Of a stretch of 64,000 nt of DNA, positions 25,877-38,473 are shown in pieces. The stretch's first letter is position 1, and every line of letters begins with the position of its first letter. The stretch lies in the NCBI GenBank assembly GCA_002753155.1, contig PDZW01000010.1, positions 1 through 64,000 of the forward strand, in the 5' to 3' direction. Under the pieces are notes generated by a model. It was not told the DNA's origin. It was given only the letters and a program-made list of their open reading frames with translations, and made no database searches. Made by a program: the position numbers and the translations under genes. This DNA is from Alphaproteobacteria bacterium WMHbin7 (GTDB lineage Bacteria > Pseudomonadota > Alphaproteobacteria > Rhodospirillales > WMHbin7).

Positions 25877-26648
25877 CACCCTTTTCCACTCGGCCCACGC
25901 GCCAAAGCGAGAAAGCCAGACACAGCGCCGCCCAGACGGCGGCGATGCCGAGTGCTGCCAGATACTGCGGATCGGCCAGCAGATGGGGCACATCGGCATA
26001 GAAAGGGGCGCGGATCAGGGTCAGGGCATGGCTGACCGGATTGACCCCGATCAGAAAGGAAAGCCATTGAGGCGCGCCCTGGGTGGGAAATAAAGCGCCC
26101 GAGAGCATCCAAAGCGGCATCAGAAAAACCATCATCACGGCATGAAATCCGGCGGTGCTGTTCATGCCCCAGGCAATGCCGAAGCCAAGCGCGGTGAATC
26201 CCACCGAGGCCAGCACCAGCCCCAAAAGCAGCAGAAGGGCGCCGCCAGCGCTGGGCACCAGCCCCACCAACGGAGCCGCCAGCAGCAAAATCAGACATTG
26301 CGCCAGGGCGATCAGCGCTGCCCCGCCCACCTTTCCGGCCACGATGGAAAAGCGCGCCACGGGAGCCGCCAGAACGCTTTGCAGAAAGCCCTGGTCGCGG
26401 TCCTCGATCACGGTGATGCAAGAAAAGATTCCCGCGAAGAGCAGCATCATCAAAAGAGCGCCGGGATAGAAATATTCAAGATAGCCGATCTCGCCCATGC
26501 CCGGCGGCTTGAAGGAGGGCGAGAAGCCCGAACCCAGGAACAGCCAGAACAGCAGGGGCTGGCCGATGCTGCCCACGACGCGCTGCGGCTGGCGGATGAA
26601 TCTGATCCATTCGCGCCAAGCCAGTGCGATGGCGACCCTGGCATTCAT
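25857..26648 (-). CDS. ABC-2 type exporter permease
   Basis: A 263-residue membrane protein with about six transmembrane helices. It has the ABC-2 signature region VIEDRDQGFLQSVLAAPVAR followed by FSIVAGKVGGAALIALAQ, like NodJ/DrrB-type permeases. It would form the channel of an exporter with the ATPase encoded directly upstream, whose stop overlaps its start by 4 bp. Partner genes suggest export of a small lipophilic molecule or a lipid made with help of the diiron protein, but this is inference. Confidence 0.88.
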   Translation of the reverse strand: MNARVAIALAWREWIRFIRQPQRVVGSIGQPLLFWLFLGSGFSPSFKPPGMGEIGYLEYFYPGALLMMLLFAGIFSCITVIEDRDQGFLQSVLAAPVARFSIVAGKVGGAALIALAQCLILLLAAPLVGLVPSAGGALLLLLGLVLASVGFTALGFGIAWGMNSTAGFHAVMMVFLMPLWMLSGALFPTQGAPQWLSFLIGVNPVSHALTLIRAPFYADVPHLLADPQYLAALGIAAVWAALCLAFSLWRVGRVEKGVKPSGI

Positions 26649-27604
26649 GCCGCCACCTCTTCATTTCCATCCGGGTGATGGCCAGTGACATGCAGGAACA
26701 CATCCTCAAGCTCGGGCTGCTTGATGGCGATACTGACGATATCTGAGCGATGACGCTCAAGCAGACGCTCGAGCAGAGCCAGACTTTTTGAAGGTGCGAC
26801 ATCCTCGATGCGCAACTCGTCGCCATATCTTTTAAGCTTGGCAATGCCCATTTCGGCTTCGAGCAGGGATGCCAATGCGTCGGGTGCTGCGGAACGGATG
26901 ACAATGACCTCGCTGCCCAGGATCGCGCGCAGGTGCCCCGGCGTGTCATAGGCCAGCAGATGGCCGTTCCTCAAAATGGCGACGCGTCCGGCATTCTCGG
27001 CTTCGGAAAAAATGTGGCTGGTCATCAGAACGGTCATGTTGCGCTCGGCATGCAGCCTGGCCAGCGTATCCAGAAACAAGCGGCGGCTTAAGGGATCAAG
27101 CCCCGTCGTCGGCTCGTCGAGCAGCAGCAGCCTTGGCCTGGCCAGCAGACATTTGGCCAACTCCACTTGGCGGGCAAGCCCGCCCGAAAGCGTCATCACC
27201 TTGTCGGCCAGACGCGTTTTCACATCGCTCCAGGCCAGGGCCTCTTCCATGCGGCTGTCCAACAGAGCGCCCGACAAGCCGTAGAGCGCACCTTGCAGGC
27301 GGATGTTCTCAAGCACCGTGAGGTGCTTGTCCAAGGCCGGGCTTTGAAAGACCACACCCATCAGGGCGCGCGCTTTGGCGGGCTCTTTGAATAGATCGAA
27401 GCCGCCCACGCGCACCGTGCCCGAACTGGGCCGCATAAGGCCCGCCAGAATGCGAAACAAGGTCGATTTTCCCGAGCCGTTGGGGCCCGACAGAATCACC
27501 AATTCGCCTTCGTCTACCTTCAGGGACAAGCCATGCAGGGCCGTGCGCGGCGCGATATGGCGCGAGCCGGGATAGACGTGCTGCAACTGGTCAATTTCGA
27601 TCAT
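26645..27604 (-). CDS. ABC transporter ATP-binding protein (exporter type)
   Basis: The 319 residues hold a complete ABC ATPase: Walker A GPNGSGKST (40-48), signature LSGGLARQ (139-146), Walker B LLLLDEPTTGLD (159-170) and a switch histidine in VLMTSHIFSEAE. The C-terminal 80 residues form the extra domain seen in DrrA/NodI-like exporters (ALLERLLERHRSDIVSI through EDVFLHVTGH). It overlaps the diiron gene upstream and the permease downstream by 4 bp each, so the three are one translationally coupled unit. Confidence 0.92.
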   Translation of the reverse strand: MIEIDQLQHVYPGSRHIAPRTALHGLSLKVDEGELVILSGPNGSGKSTLFRILAGLMRPSSGTVRVGGFDLFKEPAKARALMGVVFQSPALDKHLTVLENIRLQGALYGLSGALLDSRMEEALAWSDVKTRLADKVMTLSGGLARQVELAKCLLARPRLLLLDEPTTGLDPLSRRLFLDTLARLHAERNMTVLMTSHIFSEAENAGRVAILRNGHLLAYDTPGHLRAILGSEVIVIRSAAPDALASLLEAEMGIAKLKRYGDELRIEDVAPSKSLALLERLLERHRSDIVSIAIKQPELEDVFLHVTGHHPDGNEEVAA

Positions 27605-28401
27605 GCGGCCACGCGGCCCTGCATAACCTTCTCGGCATAGGTGCTGGCGAGAGACGACATCCAGGAATGGGGCTTAAGTCCGACCGCCTTGAAGATCATG
27701 CCGACCGCGCGCTCGATGTGATAGCGGCCATAATAGGAAAAAGCCTGGCGGGAATAGGCGTTGTTACAGCGCTGAAGATCGTAGGGCTGATCCTTCTCGT
27801 TGGCGCAATGGAAGGCGAAAGCCAGTTCGTCGTCATCGACCTCGCGCAGCCGTCCCACCGCCACCTTGACACGGGCCAGAAGAGAGGCCTTCTCAGGCTC
27901 GGGGACTTTTTGCATGTAGGTGTAGAAGAGCTTGTAGTGGCGAAACTCGTCGGCAGCGATTTTGCGGCAGAGCAGCTTCAAAACCGGCTCGTCGGTGTGA
28001 TCGGCGATGGCGGAATACATCGAGCTGGTTCCGGTTTCCACCAGGCAGCGAGCGAGAAGCTCGCTTTGCAGACATCCGCGAATCGATTTGTCCTTGTCGA
28101 CGGGGATGACATAGCCCGTGGTGAATTTCTTGAAGGCCTGCTCGAAGTCATATCCCGGATCGGCCAGCTCGGACCATCGGCCCAGGGCCAGCCCGTGCTG
28201 CACTTCCTCTTCGGCCCAGACCAGAGCGATCTGCTGAAAGGCTGCGTCGGCGTGAAAGATGTTGCGCAGATAGGTCGTGTAATGGCGCGCATTATATTCG
28301 GTCAGGGCCGCCGCTTTGATGACCTTGATCGTACCATCATCTGCCAGGGACCGATCGAAGCGGTCCCAGGGAATATCGTCCAATGTCCAATGCTTGTTCA
28401 T
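27601..28401 (-). CDS. Ferritin-like diiron protein (acyl-ACP desaturase-like)
   Basis: A 266-residue helical protein with a full set of diiron ligands: E35 (ALTEYNARHY), ExxH at E66-H69 (AEEEVQHG), E122 (CLVETGTS) and ExxH at E152-H155 (ADEFRHYK). The layout fits the acyl-ACP desaturase/ferritin-like class. Such enzymes use oxygen to desaturate, hydroxylate or otherwise oxidise a substrate. It is first in a three-gene unit with an ABC exporter and overlaps the ATPase gene by 4 bp, so its product or substrate may be what is exported. It lies 72 bp downstream of atpC. The precise reaction cannot be read from the sequence. Confidence 0.82.
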   Translation of the reverse strand: MNKHWTLDDIPWDRFDRSLADDGTIKVIKAAALTEYNARHYTTYLRNIFHADAAFQQIALVWAEEEVQHGLALGRWSELADPGYDFEQAFKKFTTGYVIPVDKDKSIRGCLQSELLARCLVETGTSSMYSAIADHTDEPVLKLLCRKIAADEFRHYKLFYTYMQKVPEPEKASLLARVKVAVGRLREVDDDELAFAFHCANEKDQPYDLQRCNNAYSRQAFSYYGRYHIERAVGMIFKAVGLKPHSWMSSLASTYAEKVMQGRVAA

Positions 28402-28473
28402 GGAAACTCCTGATCTGGCAGAAGTTTGCCGTCAAGTAGCGCCGTCCCGCAAGTGCGGGATTTGCCCAAAAGC

Positions 28474-28899
28474 TTAATGCCTGACCCCATCCATCTTGGC
28501 GATGGCGGCCAGCATAGCTTCGGCGATGCCGACTTCGGCCTCGGCCTCGGCGCGTGCGGCATCGGTATCGGCCGCCTCAAAGGCCTCTTTGGCGGTCTTC
28601 AGGCGGGTCTTGGTGGCATCCGAATCGATATCCGACAGGGGAATGGCTTCCTCGGCCAGCACGGTCAGACGCTCCGGCGTGACTTCAGCAAAGCCACCGG
28701 CTACGAACAATCGTTCCGAGATGACGCCATTTTCATAAATGTCGATCACGCCGGGACGCAAAGTGGCGATCATCGGCGCGTGGCGGGGCAGAACGCCGAA
28801 ATCGCCTTCCGAACCCGGCACAACGACCATGTCATAGGCCTCGGACACCAGAAGGCGCTCGGGGCTGACCAGATCGAACTGAACCAGATTGCTTTCCAT
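28474..28899 (-). CDS. atpC: ATP synthase F1 subunit epsilon
   Basis: AtpC is the regulatory subunit of the F1 central stalk. The 141-residue product has the N-terminal beta-sandwich (VQFDLVSPERLLVSEAYDMV, GDFGVLPRHAPMIATLRPG) and a C-terminal helical hairpin rich in Ala and Glu (about 88-138). It is the last gene of atpHAGDC, 12 bp after atpD. A weak 6-bp hairpin (28445-28460) lies 14 bp downstream, without a U-tract on this strand, so termination may be incomplete before the diiron-ABC operon. Confidence 0.96.
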   Translation of the reverse strand: MESNLVQFDLVSPERLLVSEAYDMVVVPGSEGDFGVLPRHAPMIATLRPGVIDIYENGVISERLFVAGGFAEVTPERLTVLAEEAIPLSDIDSDATKTRLKTAKEAFEAADTDAARAEAEAEVGIAEAMLAAIAKMDGVRH

Positions 28900-28911
28900 G
28901 ACCTTGTGTCC

Positions 28912-30348
<1,437 letters not shown>

Positions 30349-30359
30349 TTAAGCGTTCG

Positions 30360-31247
30360 TCACAGCGCTTCAGCGCCGGAAATGATTTCGATCAGTTCCT
30401 TGGTAATATTGGCCTGACGCGTGCGGTTGTAGCGCAGCGTCAGCGCATTCAGCATGTCGCCCGCGTTGCGGGTTGCATTGTCCATGGCGGTCATGCGAGC
30501 ACCCTGCTCGGAAGCAAAGCTTTCCAAAAGGGCGCGGAAAACCTGAGTCGCCAGATTCCTGGGCAGCAGCTTTTCCAGAATTTCTTCCTCGGAGGGCTCG
30601 AATTCGTACATCGAGCGGAGCGCCGGATCGCCCGCTTCCTCGCTAGCCGCGTCGAACAGGAAGGGGATCAACTGATGACGTGTCGGAATCTGACTGATCG
30701 CCGATTTGAAGCGGTTGTAGATCAGCGTGGCGACGTCAAAACTGTTCTCGTTGAACAATTTGGTGATGCGACCAGCCACATCAAGCGCGTCGCCATAGCT
30801 CATGCCCTTGCGGCCCATGCCCTCGAAGGTTTCGAGGATATAAGCGCCGTATTCGCGCTTCAACTGCTCGCGACCCTTGCGGCCAACACACAAAACCTTG
30901 ACCTCTTTGCCCTGGGCCAGCTTTTCGTTCAAAAACTGCTTGGCGTTGCGCACGGCGTAACTGTTGAAGCCGCCGAAATACCCGCGATCCGAGGTCACGA
31001 GAACGACCAGATGCACCCGGTCATTGCCGTTGCCCGACAAAAGCGCCGGGCCGGGAGCGCCCTGGGGCAGACTGCCCGCCAGCGATCCCACCATGCGTTC
31101 CATACGTTCGGCATAAGGACGCGCCGCTTCGGCCGCCGACTGAGCGCGCCTTAGCTTCGAGGCCGCGACCATTTTCATGGCCGAGGTGATCTTGCGCGTC
31201 GACTTGACGCTGCTGATCCTGACCCGTAAGTCCTTGAGGTTGGCCAT
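30360..31247 (-). CDS. atpG: ATP synthase F1 subunit gamma
   Basis: AtpG is the rotor shaft of F1. The 295 residues start with the long coiled-coil helix ([32 protein letters not shown]) and end with the paired C-terminal helix ([19 protein letters not shown] through [19 protein letters not shown]). Both are highly conserved because they pack inside the alpha/beta ring. It lies 28 bp downstream of atpA. Confidence 0.97.
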   Translation of the reverse strand: MANLKDLRVRISSVKSTRKITSAMKMVAASKLRRAQSAAEAARPYAERMERMVGSLAGSLPQGAPGPALLSGNGNDRVHLVVLVTSDRGYFGGFNSYAVRNAKQFLNEKLAQGKEVKVLCVGRKGREQLKREYGAYILETFEGMGRKGMSYGDALDVAGRITKLFNENSFDVATLIYNRFKSAISQIPTRHQLIPFLFDAASEEAGDPALRSMYEFEPSEEEILEKLLPRNLATQVFRALLESFASEQGARMTAMDNATRNAGDMLNALTLRYNRTRQANITKELIEIISGAEAL

Positions 31248-31275
31248 TGGCAGCCGGTTCCCTGGGCTTTAGCTC

Positions 31276-32804
<1,529 letters not shown>

Positions 32805-32805
<1 letters not shown>

Positions 32806-33365
32806 CACCCGACCCCTTTCATCGAGAGCTTGAGGTGTTGCAATTTGGTTTTTAGCGAAGTGTCGATCATGCGCGAACCCAGGCGGACGATAAGCCCCCC
32901 CAAGAGCGAAGGATCGACGGTCACGTCGAGATCGACCTTGCCGCCAACGGACTTGGCCAACTGGGCCTTGAGTTCGGCGGTCTGGGCATCGGAAAGCGCC
33001 TGCGCAGCCTTGACCTGGGCGGTCATCTCGCCCCGGCTTTTGGCCAAACGGGCAAGAAAGGCGCCGATCATGGCAGGCAGCGCATCCTGGCGGCGCGAGC
33101 GCGCGACCAAGCCCAGGAAACGGCGCGTCAGATCGTTGAACCCGGCCTTGACGGCCAGGGACAGAAGGGCCTGCTCATGCTCGGCCCTAGAATGAATGGG
33201 GTTCTTGAGAAAACGGCGCAGATCTTCCGAAGCGGCGACCATGGCCTTCAGGTCCTTGAGGTCCTGGGCTACCTTGTCGAGAGCCCCCCCCTCCTCGGCC
33301 AACTGGTAAAGCGCCGAAGCGTACCGTTCGGCCAGGCCGGAAGCACCGGATGAATCGCTAGACAC
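32805..33365 (-). CDS. atpH: ATP synthase F1 subunit delta
   Basis: AtpH connects the F1 head to the peripheral stalk. The 186-residue product has the helical N-terminal domain ([41 protein letters not shown]) and the C-terminal beta domain ([20 protein letters not shown] followed by [14 protein letters not shown]). It is first in atpHAGDC; the F0 genes atpIBEF are not in the window, a split typical of alphaproteobacteria. The 135-bp upstream region holds several inverted repeats but no convincing promoter match. Confidence 0.96.
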
Positions 33366-33500
33366 GCGGACGAGTCCTCGAAGAATGTCCTGGAGACCCA
33401 GGAGCCTGAATTGACAAAACGATTACCATTCGGCTTGGGACAGGGCTGCCCAAGCGCGTGGTTTGTCTACCACACTCATCTGACCCACGCAAGCAGGGCG

Positions 33501-34823
33501 TCAGTCTTTTTTCGCGGGTGCAACACCGGCCGACAAGAGGGCCGTATTTTGCTGTTTTCCCAGCTCTTCCAGGGAAAAATCACCAACAACGGTGTGAAAT
33601 AGCCGGTGCCAGTTTATGCGTGCTCGCAGGTGCAAAAAGACCGAACCCAGCCCAATCGCCGCCCGATCCATCAGCACAAACTCCCGGGGAGGGCGCACCC
33701 CACCCATTCGGCGGAGCTCTTCCTGCACTTTTGCAACCACCCGGTAGCCCTCGGCACCGGGTGAGACCGTTTCCTGAATGAGGCGCGGGCGATCTTCAAG
33801 CAAGGGGGCGAACAGGAAAGATGCCCAATGGTTCAGAGTTTCCACGAGTTGGGCGCTGGGTTTGGCAAAACCCCACGACTCGTAGGCTGAAACGGCCAGA
33901 TCACGGTCACCCGTCTCCACGGCTTTGTAGAGGTCCAGCACCCCCTTGACGAAACGCGGCGGAAAGACGCGGATGCAGCCGAAATCCAGCAGATTAACCG
34001 ATCCGTCGGGCTTTAGCGTGTAATTGCCCAGATGGGGATCGCCATGAATGACGCCAAAGCGGTAGAAGGGCACATACCAGGCCCGAAACATGTTGAGCGC
34101 CACCTGATCGCGCATTTCCTGCGGGGAATCCTTCAACTCCAGCAGGGGGCGCCCTTGCAGCCAAGTCATGGTCAGCAGGCGATCCGTCGACAATTCGGGC
34201 AGAGACTCGGGAACCTGTATCCCCGCCTCGTCCTTCAGCATGTCTGCGTAGAGGCGCATATTGGCGGCCTCGCGCCTGTAATCCAGTTCCTCGGTCAGGC
34301 GCTCCGACAATTCGGCATGGATTTCCTTGGGGTCGATGGCGCCGTCATAGGCCTTGTAGAGCGCAAAGATCAGTTTGAGCTGCTTAAGATCGGCCGCCAC
34401 CACCGAGTCCATGCCGGGATATTGCAGCTTGCAGGCCAAGGCCCGACCATCATGTGCCGTGGCACGGTGAACCTGGCCCAGTGAGGCGGCGTGCGCCGCC
34501 TCGATCTCGAAGTCTTGGAATCTGGCCTGCCAATCCGGCCCCAACTCCCCCACCATGCGCCGCTTCACGAAGGGCCAGCCCATGCGGGGCGCATTCGACT
34601 GCAATTCGCGCAAGCTGGCGGCATAGTCGGCGGGCAGGGCGTCGGGAATGGTGGCCATGATCTGGGCTACCTTCATCAAAGGCCCCTTCAATCCGCCCAG
34701 GGCCTCTTTCAGTTTCCCAGCTCGCCCCTCGCTTGCGCCCAACGCCAAGCCGCCGACCGCCCTGCCTACCTGGGCATAGCGTTTGACGCGCCCGGATAGA
34801 CGTGAGCTGTCGGAAGCGCTCAA
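33501..34823 (-). CDS. ABC1/UbiB-family atypical kinase
   Basis: The 440-residue protein belongs to the ABC1 (ADCK/COQ8/UbiB) kinase-like family linked to ubiquinone metabolism. Visible features are a KxGQ-like element that reads KVAQ (residues 51-54), the Ala-rich nucleotide loop HAASLGQVHRA (111-121), a lysine in ACKLQYPG (K132), the catalytic loop GVIHGDPHLGNY and the metal-binding NLLDFG. The G-to-A change in KxGQ is a deviation from the usual motif. It overlaps pepF by 4 bp and precedes the atp operon. It may be the COQ8-like member rather than the classical UbiB. Confidence 0.86.
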   Translation of the reverse strand: MSASDSSRLSGRVKRYAQVGRAVGGLALGASEGRAGKLKEALGGLKGPLMKVAQIMATIPDALPADYAASLRELQSNAPRMGWPFVKRRMVGELGPDWQARFQDFEIEAAHAASLGQVHRATAHDGRALACKLQYPGMDSVVAADLKQLKLIFALYKAYDGAIDPKEIHAELSERLTEELDYRREAANMRLYADMLKDEAGIQVPESLPELSTDRLLTMTWLQGRPLLELKDSPQEMRDQVALNMFRAWYVPFYRFGVIHGDPHLGNYTLKPDGSVNLLDFGCIRVFPPRFVKGVLDLYKAVETGDRDLAVSAYESWGFAKPSAQLVETLNHWASFLFAPLLEDRPRLIQETVSPGAEGYRVVAKVQEELRRMGGVRPPREFVLMDRAAIGLGSVFLHLRARINWHRLFHTVVGDFSLEELGKQQNTALLSAGVAPAKKD

Positions 34824-36607
34824 CCCATTTTCTCCAGCTCGTCGATGAAGCCGGTAATGACGTCAAGCCCCCGACGCCAGAAGGCGGGGTCCGAGGCATC
34901 CAGCCCGAAGGGCTTCAGCAAATCACGATGACGCAAGGTGCCGCCCGCTTTCAGCATGTCGAGATAGTGCCGCTCGAAGCCGGGCAGGCCCTGGCGATAG
35001 CTTTCATAGAGCGAATTAACCAGGCAATCGCCGAAGGCATAGGCATAGACATAGAAGGGGGTATGGACGAAATGGGGGATGTAGGACCAGAAATGCCGGT
35101 ACTCGTCCGAGAAATTGAAGGCCGGTCCCAGGCTTTCTCTTTGGACCTCAAGCCACATGTCGCCCAGACGGTCGGGGCCGATCTCGCCCAGGCGCCGCTC
35201 GGAATGCACCCGATGCTCGAATTCGTAAAAAGCCACCTGACGGACCACGGTGTTCAGCATGTCCTCGACCTTGCCAGCCAGAAGCACGCGCCGGTTCTTG
35301 GGATCGGTCTCGTCTTTCAGCATGGCGCGGAAAACCAGCATCTCGCCGAAGACCGAGGCGGTTTCCGCCAAGGTCAGCGGCGTTTCCGAGAGCAAGGGAC
35401 CCTGCGCTCCGGCAAGAAGCTGATGTACCCCGTGCCCCAACTCATGAGCCAGCGTCATCACATCCCTGGCCCGGCCCATGAAATTGACCAGCAGATAGGG
35501 ATGCGCGCTGGGCACGGTGGGATGGGCAAAAGCACCCGGCGCCTTGCCCGGACGGATGGCGGCATCGATCCAGGGACTGTCGAAGAAGCGCTTCCCCAGT
35601 TCGGCCAGTTCGGGCGAAAAGCGGCCATAGGCCGAAAGCACCAGTTCCGTAGCCTGGGGCCAAGTATAGCGGTGATCGGAATCCTCGGGCAGGGGCGCGT
35701 TGCGATCGAAATAGTCCATGTGTTCAAGGCCCATCCAGCGGGCCTTCATGCCGTAATAGCGGTGCGCCAACTGGTCCCACGCCCCCTTGACCGCCGAGAC
35801 CAGAGCATCCACCACCTCGTCTTCGACCTGATTGGCCAGATTGCGCGCACTGACCGGATGCGGGTAATGCCGCCAGACATCTTCGACCGCCTTGTCCTTG
35901 GCCAGGACATTGGTGATCAGCGAGAAGGTGTGGATATGGTCGCCCAGCACCTGTCCGATGGCGCGCCCCGCCATCTGGCGGCGCGCCCGGTCGGGATCGG
36001 ACAAGAGGTCGGTCGCCTGGGTGATCGACACTTCCTTGCCTTCGATGGGAAATTTAAGCCGGGCCATGGTTTCGTCGAACAGGCGCATCCAGGCCGAGCG
36101 TCCGGTGACTTCCTTTTCGTGCAGAAGCTTTTCCAGATCGTCGGAAAGCTGGTGCGGCCTGAAAACACGCAGGTCCCGAAGCCAGGGCGCGTAGCGCGCG
36201 GCATCCGGGTCTTTCAACTTCTCGTCCAGCACGGCATCGTCCAGCCGGTTGATTTCCAGCGTAAAAAACAGCGAGTGGGTCGAGATGTCGGTGGCCCGCT
36301 CCTGCATGGTCTGGCTGAAGCGACCACGCTCGGGATCGGCCACATCGGCGGCATGCAGCAATTGGGCAAAGCTTAGAATCCTGCCCAGGCTTTCGTAGAT
36401 CGCCTCGAAGCGCAAGATGGCGGCACCGAACTCGGCCCCGCTTAAGACTCCCAGGCGGCCCTTGACCTCGGCTTCCAGCGCACGAGCATCTTGCATGGCT
36501 TTTTCAAGGTCTTGGGCCAGTTTCGGGTCGTCAGGACCGGCATAGAGGTCTTTCAGATCCCATTCCGGCAGCGGGGCCGCCAGATCGCCCGAAGGCATGT
36601 GTGTCAT
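34820..36607 (-). CDS. pepF: M3-family oligoendopeptidase (PepF type)
   Basis: This zinc metallopeptidase degrades oligopeptides in the cytoplasm. From the ATG at 36607 it has 595 residues, the usual length. The active site is LAHELGHGVHQL near residues 382-393 (HExxH) with the downstream glutamate in TPLTLAETASVFGEML. Long N-terminal helices precede it. The frame runs 130 codons further upstream into the acyl-CoA synthetase gene on the other strand, but that part is not protein-like. Its stop overlaps the start of the ABC1 gene, so the two are co-transcribed. The 78-bp space to the divergent synthetase must hold both promoters. Confidence 0.92.
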   Translation of the reverse strand: MTHMPSGDLAAPLPEWDLKDLYAGPDDPKLAQDLEKAMQDARALEAEVKGRLGVLSGAEFGAAILRFEAIYESLGRILSFAQLLHAADVADPERGRFSQTMQERATDISTHSLFFTLEINRLDDAVLDEKLKDPDAARYAPWLRDLRVFRPHQLSDDLEKLLHEKEVTGRSAWMRLFDETMARLKFPIEGKEVSITQATDLLSDPDRARRQMAGRAIGQVLGDHIHTFSLITNVLAKDKAVEDVWRHYPHPVSARNLANQVEDEVVDALVSAVKGAWDQLAHRYYGMKARWMGLEHMDYFDRNAPLPEDSDHRYTWPQATELVLSAYGRFSPELAELGKRFFDSPWIDAAIRPGKAPGAFAHPTVPSAHPYLLVNFMGRARDVMTLAHELGHGVHQLLAGAQGPLLSETPLTLAETASVFGEMLVFRAMLKDETDPKNRRVLLAGKVEDMLNTVVRQVAFYEFEHRVHSERRLGEIGPDRLGDMWLEVQRESLGPAFNFSDEYRHFWSYIPHFVHTPFYVYAYAFGDCLVNSLYESYRQGLPGFERHYLDMLKAGGTLRHRDLLKPFGLDASDPAFWRRGLDVITGFIDELEKMG

Positions 36608-36685
36608 CGCATCTTCTCCTTGAACCCTGCAGGCATATGGGTATCGTGGCATGAAACTGTCAACGACTAAGGCGGAGAGAAACAC

Positions 36686-38470
36686 GTGTCCCTGGACCTC
36701 AAATCCTGTCCGTCGCTGCCTTACCTGTTCGCAGCCCAGGCCAAGCGCCTGGGCGGCAGGCCGTTCCTGTGGGCCAAGCGGCAGGGCGACTGGCGTTCCC
36801 TGTCCTGGCAGAATGCCGCCCTTGAGGTTGCGCACTTGGCCAAGGCCCTGCAGGCCCTGGGCGTGGAGGCGGGCGACCGCGTCATGCTGGTCTCTGAAAG
36901 CCGCCCGGAATGGTTCGTAGCCGACATGGCGATCATGACCATCGGCGCCATCTCGGTTCCCGCCTATGTCACCAACACGCATGCCGACCACGCCCATGTG
37001 CTGAACGACAGTGGCGCCCGTCTGGTCATCGTCTCGACCCCCGCCCTGACCGAGCGCGTTCTAAGAGCGGCCCTGTCGGCTCGCCACAATCCCAAGATCA
37101 TCGCCATCGAGCCGCCCGATCTCGATCAGAATCCTGGAATCGACCTGATCCGCTGGCAAGACGCCCTGGATCTGGGCCGAACGGCTGGCGAGCATGTCTT
37201 TCCCGAACTGGCCCGCACCGATACCGCCTGCCTGATCTATACGTCGGGAACCGGAGGTGTGCCCAAGGGGGTGATGCTGTCGCACGGCGCCCTTTTGCAC
37301 AATGTCGATGGGGCTCGCATTCTTCTGGAAAGCTTGGGGTTGGATGACGAGGTCTTTCTCTCCTTCCTGCCGCTGTCGCATTCCTACGAACATACGGCGG
37401 GGCTTTTGTTTCCCATGGCCATCGGCGCCCAGATCTATTTCTGCGAGGGAGTCGAGAAGCTTTCCGACAACATGATCGAGGCCAGCCCCACCATCATGAC
37501 GGCTGTGCCCAGGCTGTACGAAACCCTGCGCGGACGCATTCTGAAGGGGGTCGAACGAACCGGCGGCTTTAAGCAGACCCTGTTTATGAAAGCGCTCGAT
37601 CTGGGTAGTCGTGCCTACGAAAAACCGGGATCACTGTCCCTTCTTGGCAGATTGATCAACGTGCTGCTGGAGCGTCTGGTGCGCGACAAGGTGCGGGCCC
37701 GCTTCGGCGGACGGCTGAAAGCTCTGGTCTCGGGCGGCGCCCCCTTGAATTACGAAGTCGGCCTTTTCTTTACGGCCCTGGGCTTGCGCATTCTGCAAGG
37801 CTACGGGCAAACGGAATCGGCCCCAGTCATTTCCTGCAACACGCCCTTGCGTTCCAAGCTGCACACCGTGGGACCACCCCTGGCCGAGACCGAAGTGCGC
37901 ATCGCCGAGGACGGCGAAATCCTGGTGCGCGGCGAACTGGTCATGCAGGGCTATTGGAACCATCCTGAAGCCACCGCCCAGGTCTTGCAGGGGGGTTGGC
38001 TGCATACCGGCGACATCGGCCGCTTCGACGAGGACGGCTATCTTCAGATCACCGATCGCAAGAAGGACATCATCGTCAATTCCGGCGGCGACAATATCTC
38101 GCCGCAGCGCATCGAGGGGCTGTTGACCCTTGAGCCTGAAATTGCCCAGGCCATGGTGCATGGCGACAAGCGGCCGCATCTGGTGGCCTTGATCGTGCCC
38201 GACGAGGAATTTGCCAAAAGCTGGGCACAGGCCAATCAGGCCCCCTTCAGCATGGAGGGGCTGGCCGAAAACCCGGCCTTTCACAAGGCGATTCGGGAAG
38301 CCCTGGACCGCGTGAACAAGGGTTTGTCCAATATCGAGAAGGTGCGCCGCTTCCTGCTGGTGCCCGAATCCTTCACGGTCGCCAACGAAATGATGACGCC
38401 GACTTTGAAGATACGGCGCCATATCATCCGCAAAACCTGGGGCGACCGGCTGGAAGCCCTCTACGAATGA
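36686..38470 (+). CDS. Long-chain acyl-CoA synthetase (AMP-forming)
   Basis: The enzyme activates fatty acids to acyl-CoA through an acyl-adenylate. The 594 residues contain the AMP-binding motif IYTSGTGGVPKGVMLSHG (near 183-200), the adenine-binding GYGQTESAPVISC (near 372), the hinge aspartate region TGDIGRFDEDGYLQITDRKK, and a C-terminal lysine in NEMMTPTLKIRR. It resembles the eukaryote-like long-chain family (FAA1/FadD15 type). Translation begins at GTG 36686 after GGAGAG. A bidirectional terminator follows at 38474. Confidence 0.92.
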   Translation: MSLDLKSCPSLPYLFAAQAKRLGGRPFLWAKRQGDWRSLSWQNAALEVAHLAKALQALGVEAGDRVMLVSESRPEWFVADMAIMTIGAISVPAYVTNTHADHAHVLNDSGARLVIVSTPALTERVLRAALSARHNPKIIAIEPPDLDQNPGIDLIRWQDALDLGRTAGEHVFPELARTDTACLIYTSGTGGVPKGVMLSHGALLHNVDGARILLESLGLDDEVFLSFLPLSHSYEHTAGLLFPMAIGAQIYFCEGVEKLSDNMIEASPTIMTAVPRLYETLRGRILKGVERTGGFKQTLFMKALDLGSRAYEKPGSLSLLGRLINVLLERLVRDKVRARFGGRLKALVSGGAPLNYEVGLFFTALGLRILQGYGQTESAPVISCNTPLRSKLHTVGPPLAETEVRIAEDGEILVRGELVMQGYWNHPEATAQVLQGGWLHTGDIGRFDEDGYLQITDRKKDIIVNSGGDNISPQRIEGLLTLEPEIAQAMVHGDKRPHLVALIVPDEEFAKSWAQANQAPFSMEGLAENPAFHKAIREALDRVNKGLSNIEKVRRFLLVPESFTVANEMMTPTLKIRRHIIRKTWGDRLEALYE

Positions 38471-38473
38471 GCA

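Noticed and set aside
28445-28460. Terminator after atpC
   Set aside because: The stem is only 6 bp and no U-run follows on the minus strand, so it is too weak to list as a terminator.
36608-36997. Upstream extension of pepF by 130 codons
   Set aside because: The extra frame lies over the acyl-CoA synthetase gene on the other strand and has no peptidase-like sequence; the ATG at 36607 gives the normal family length.
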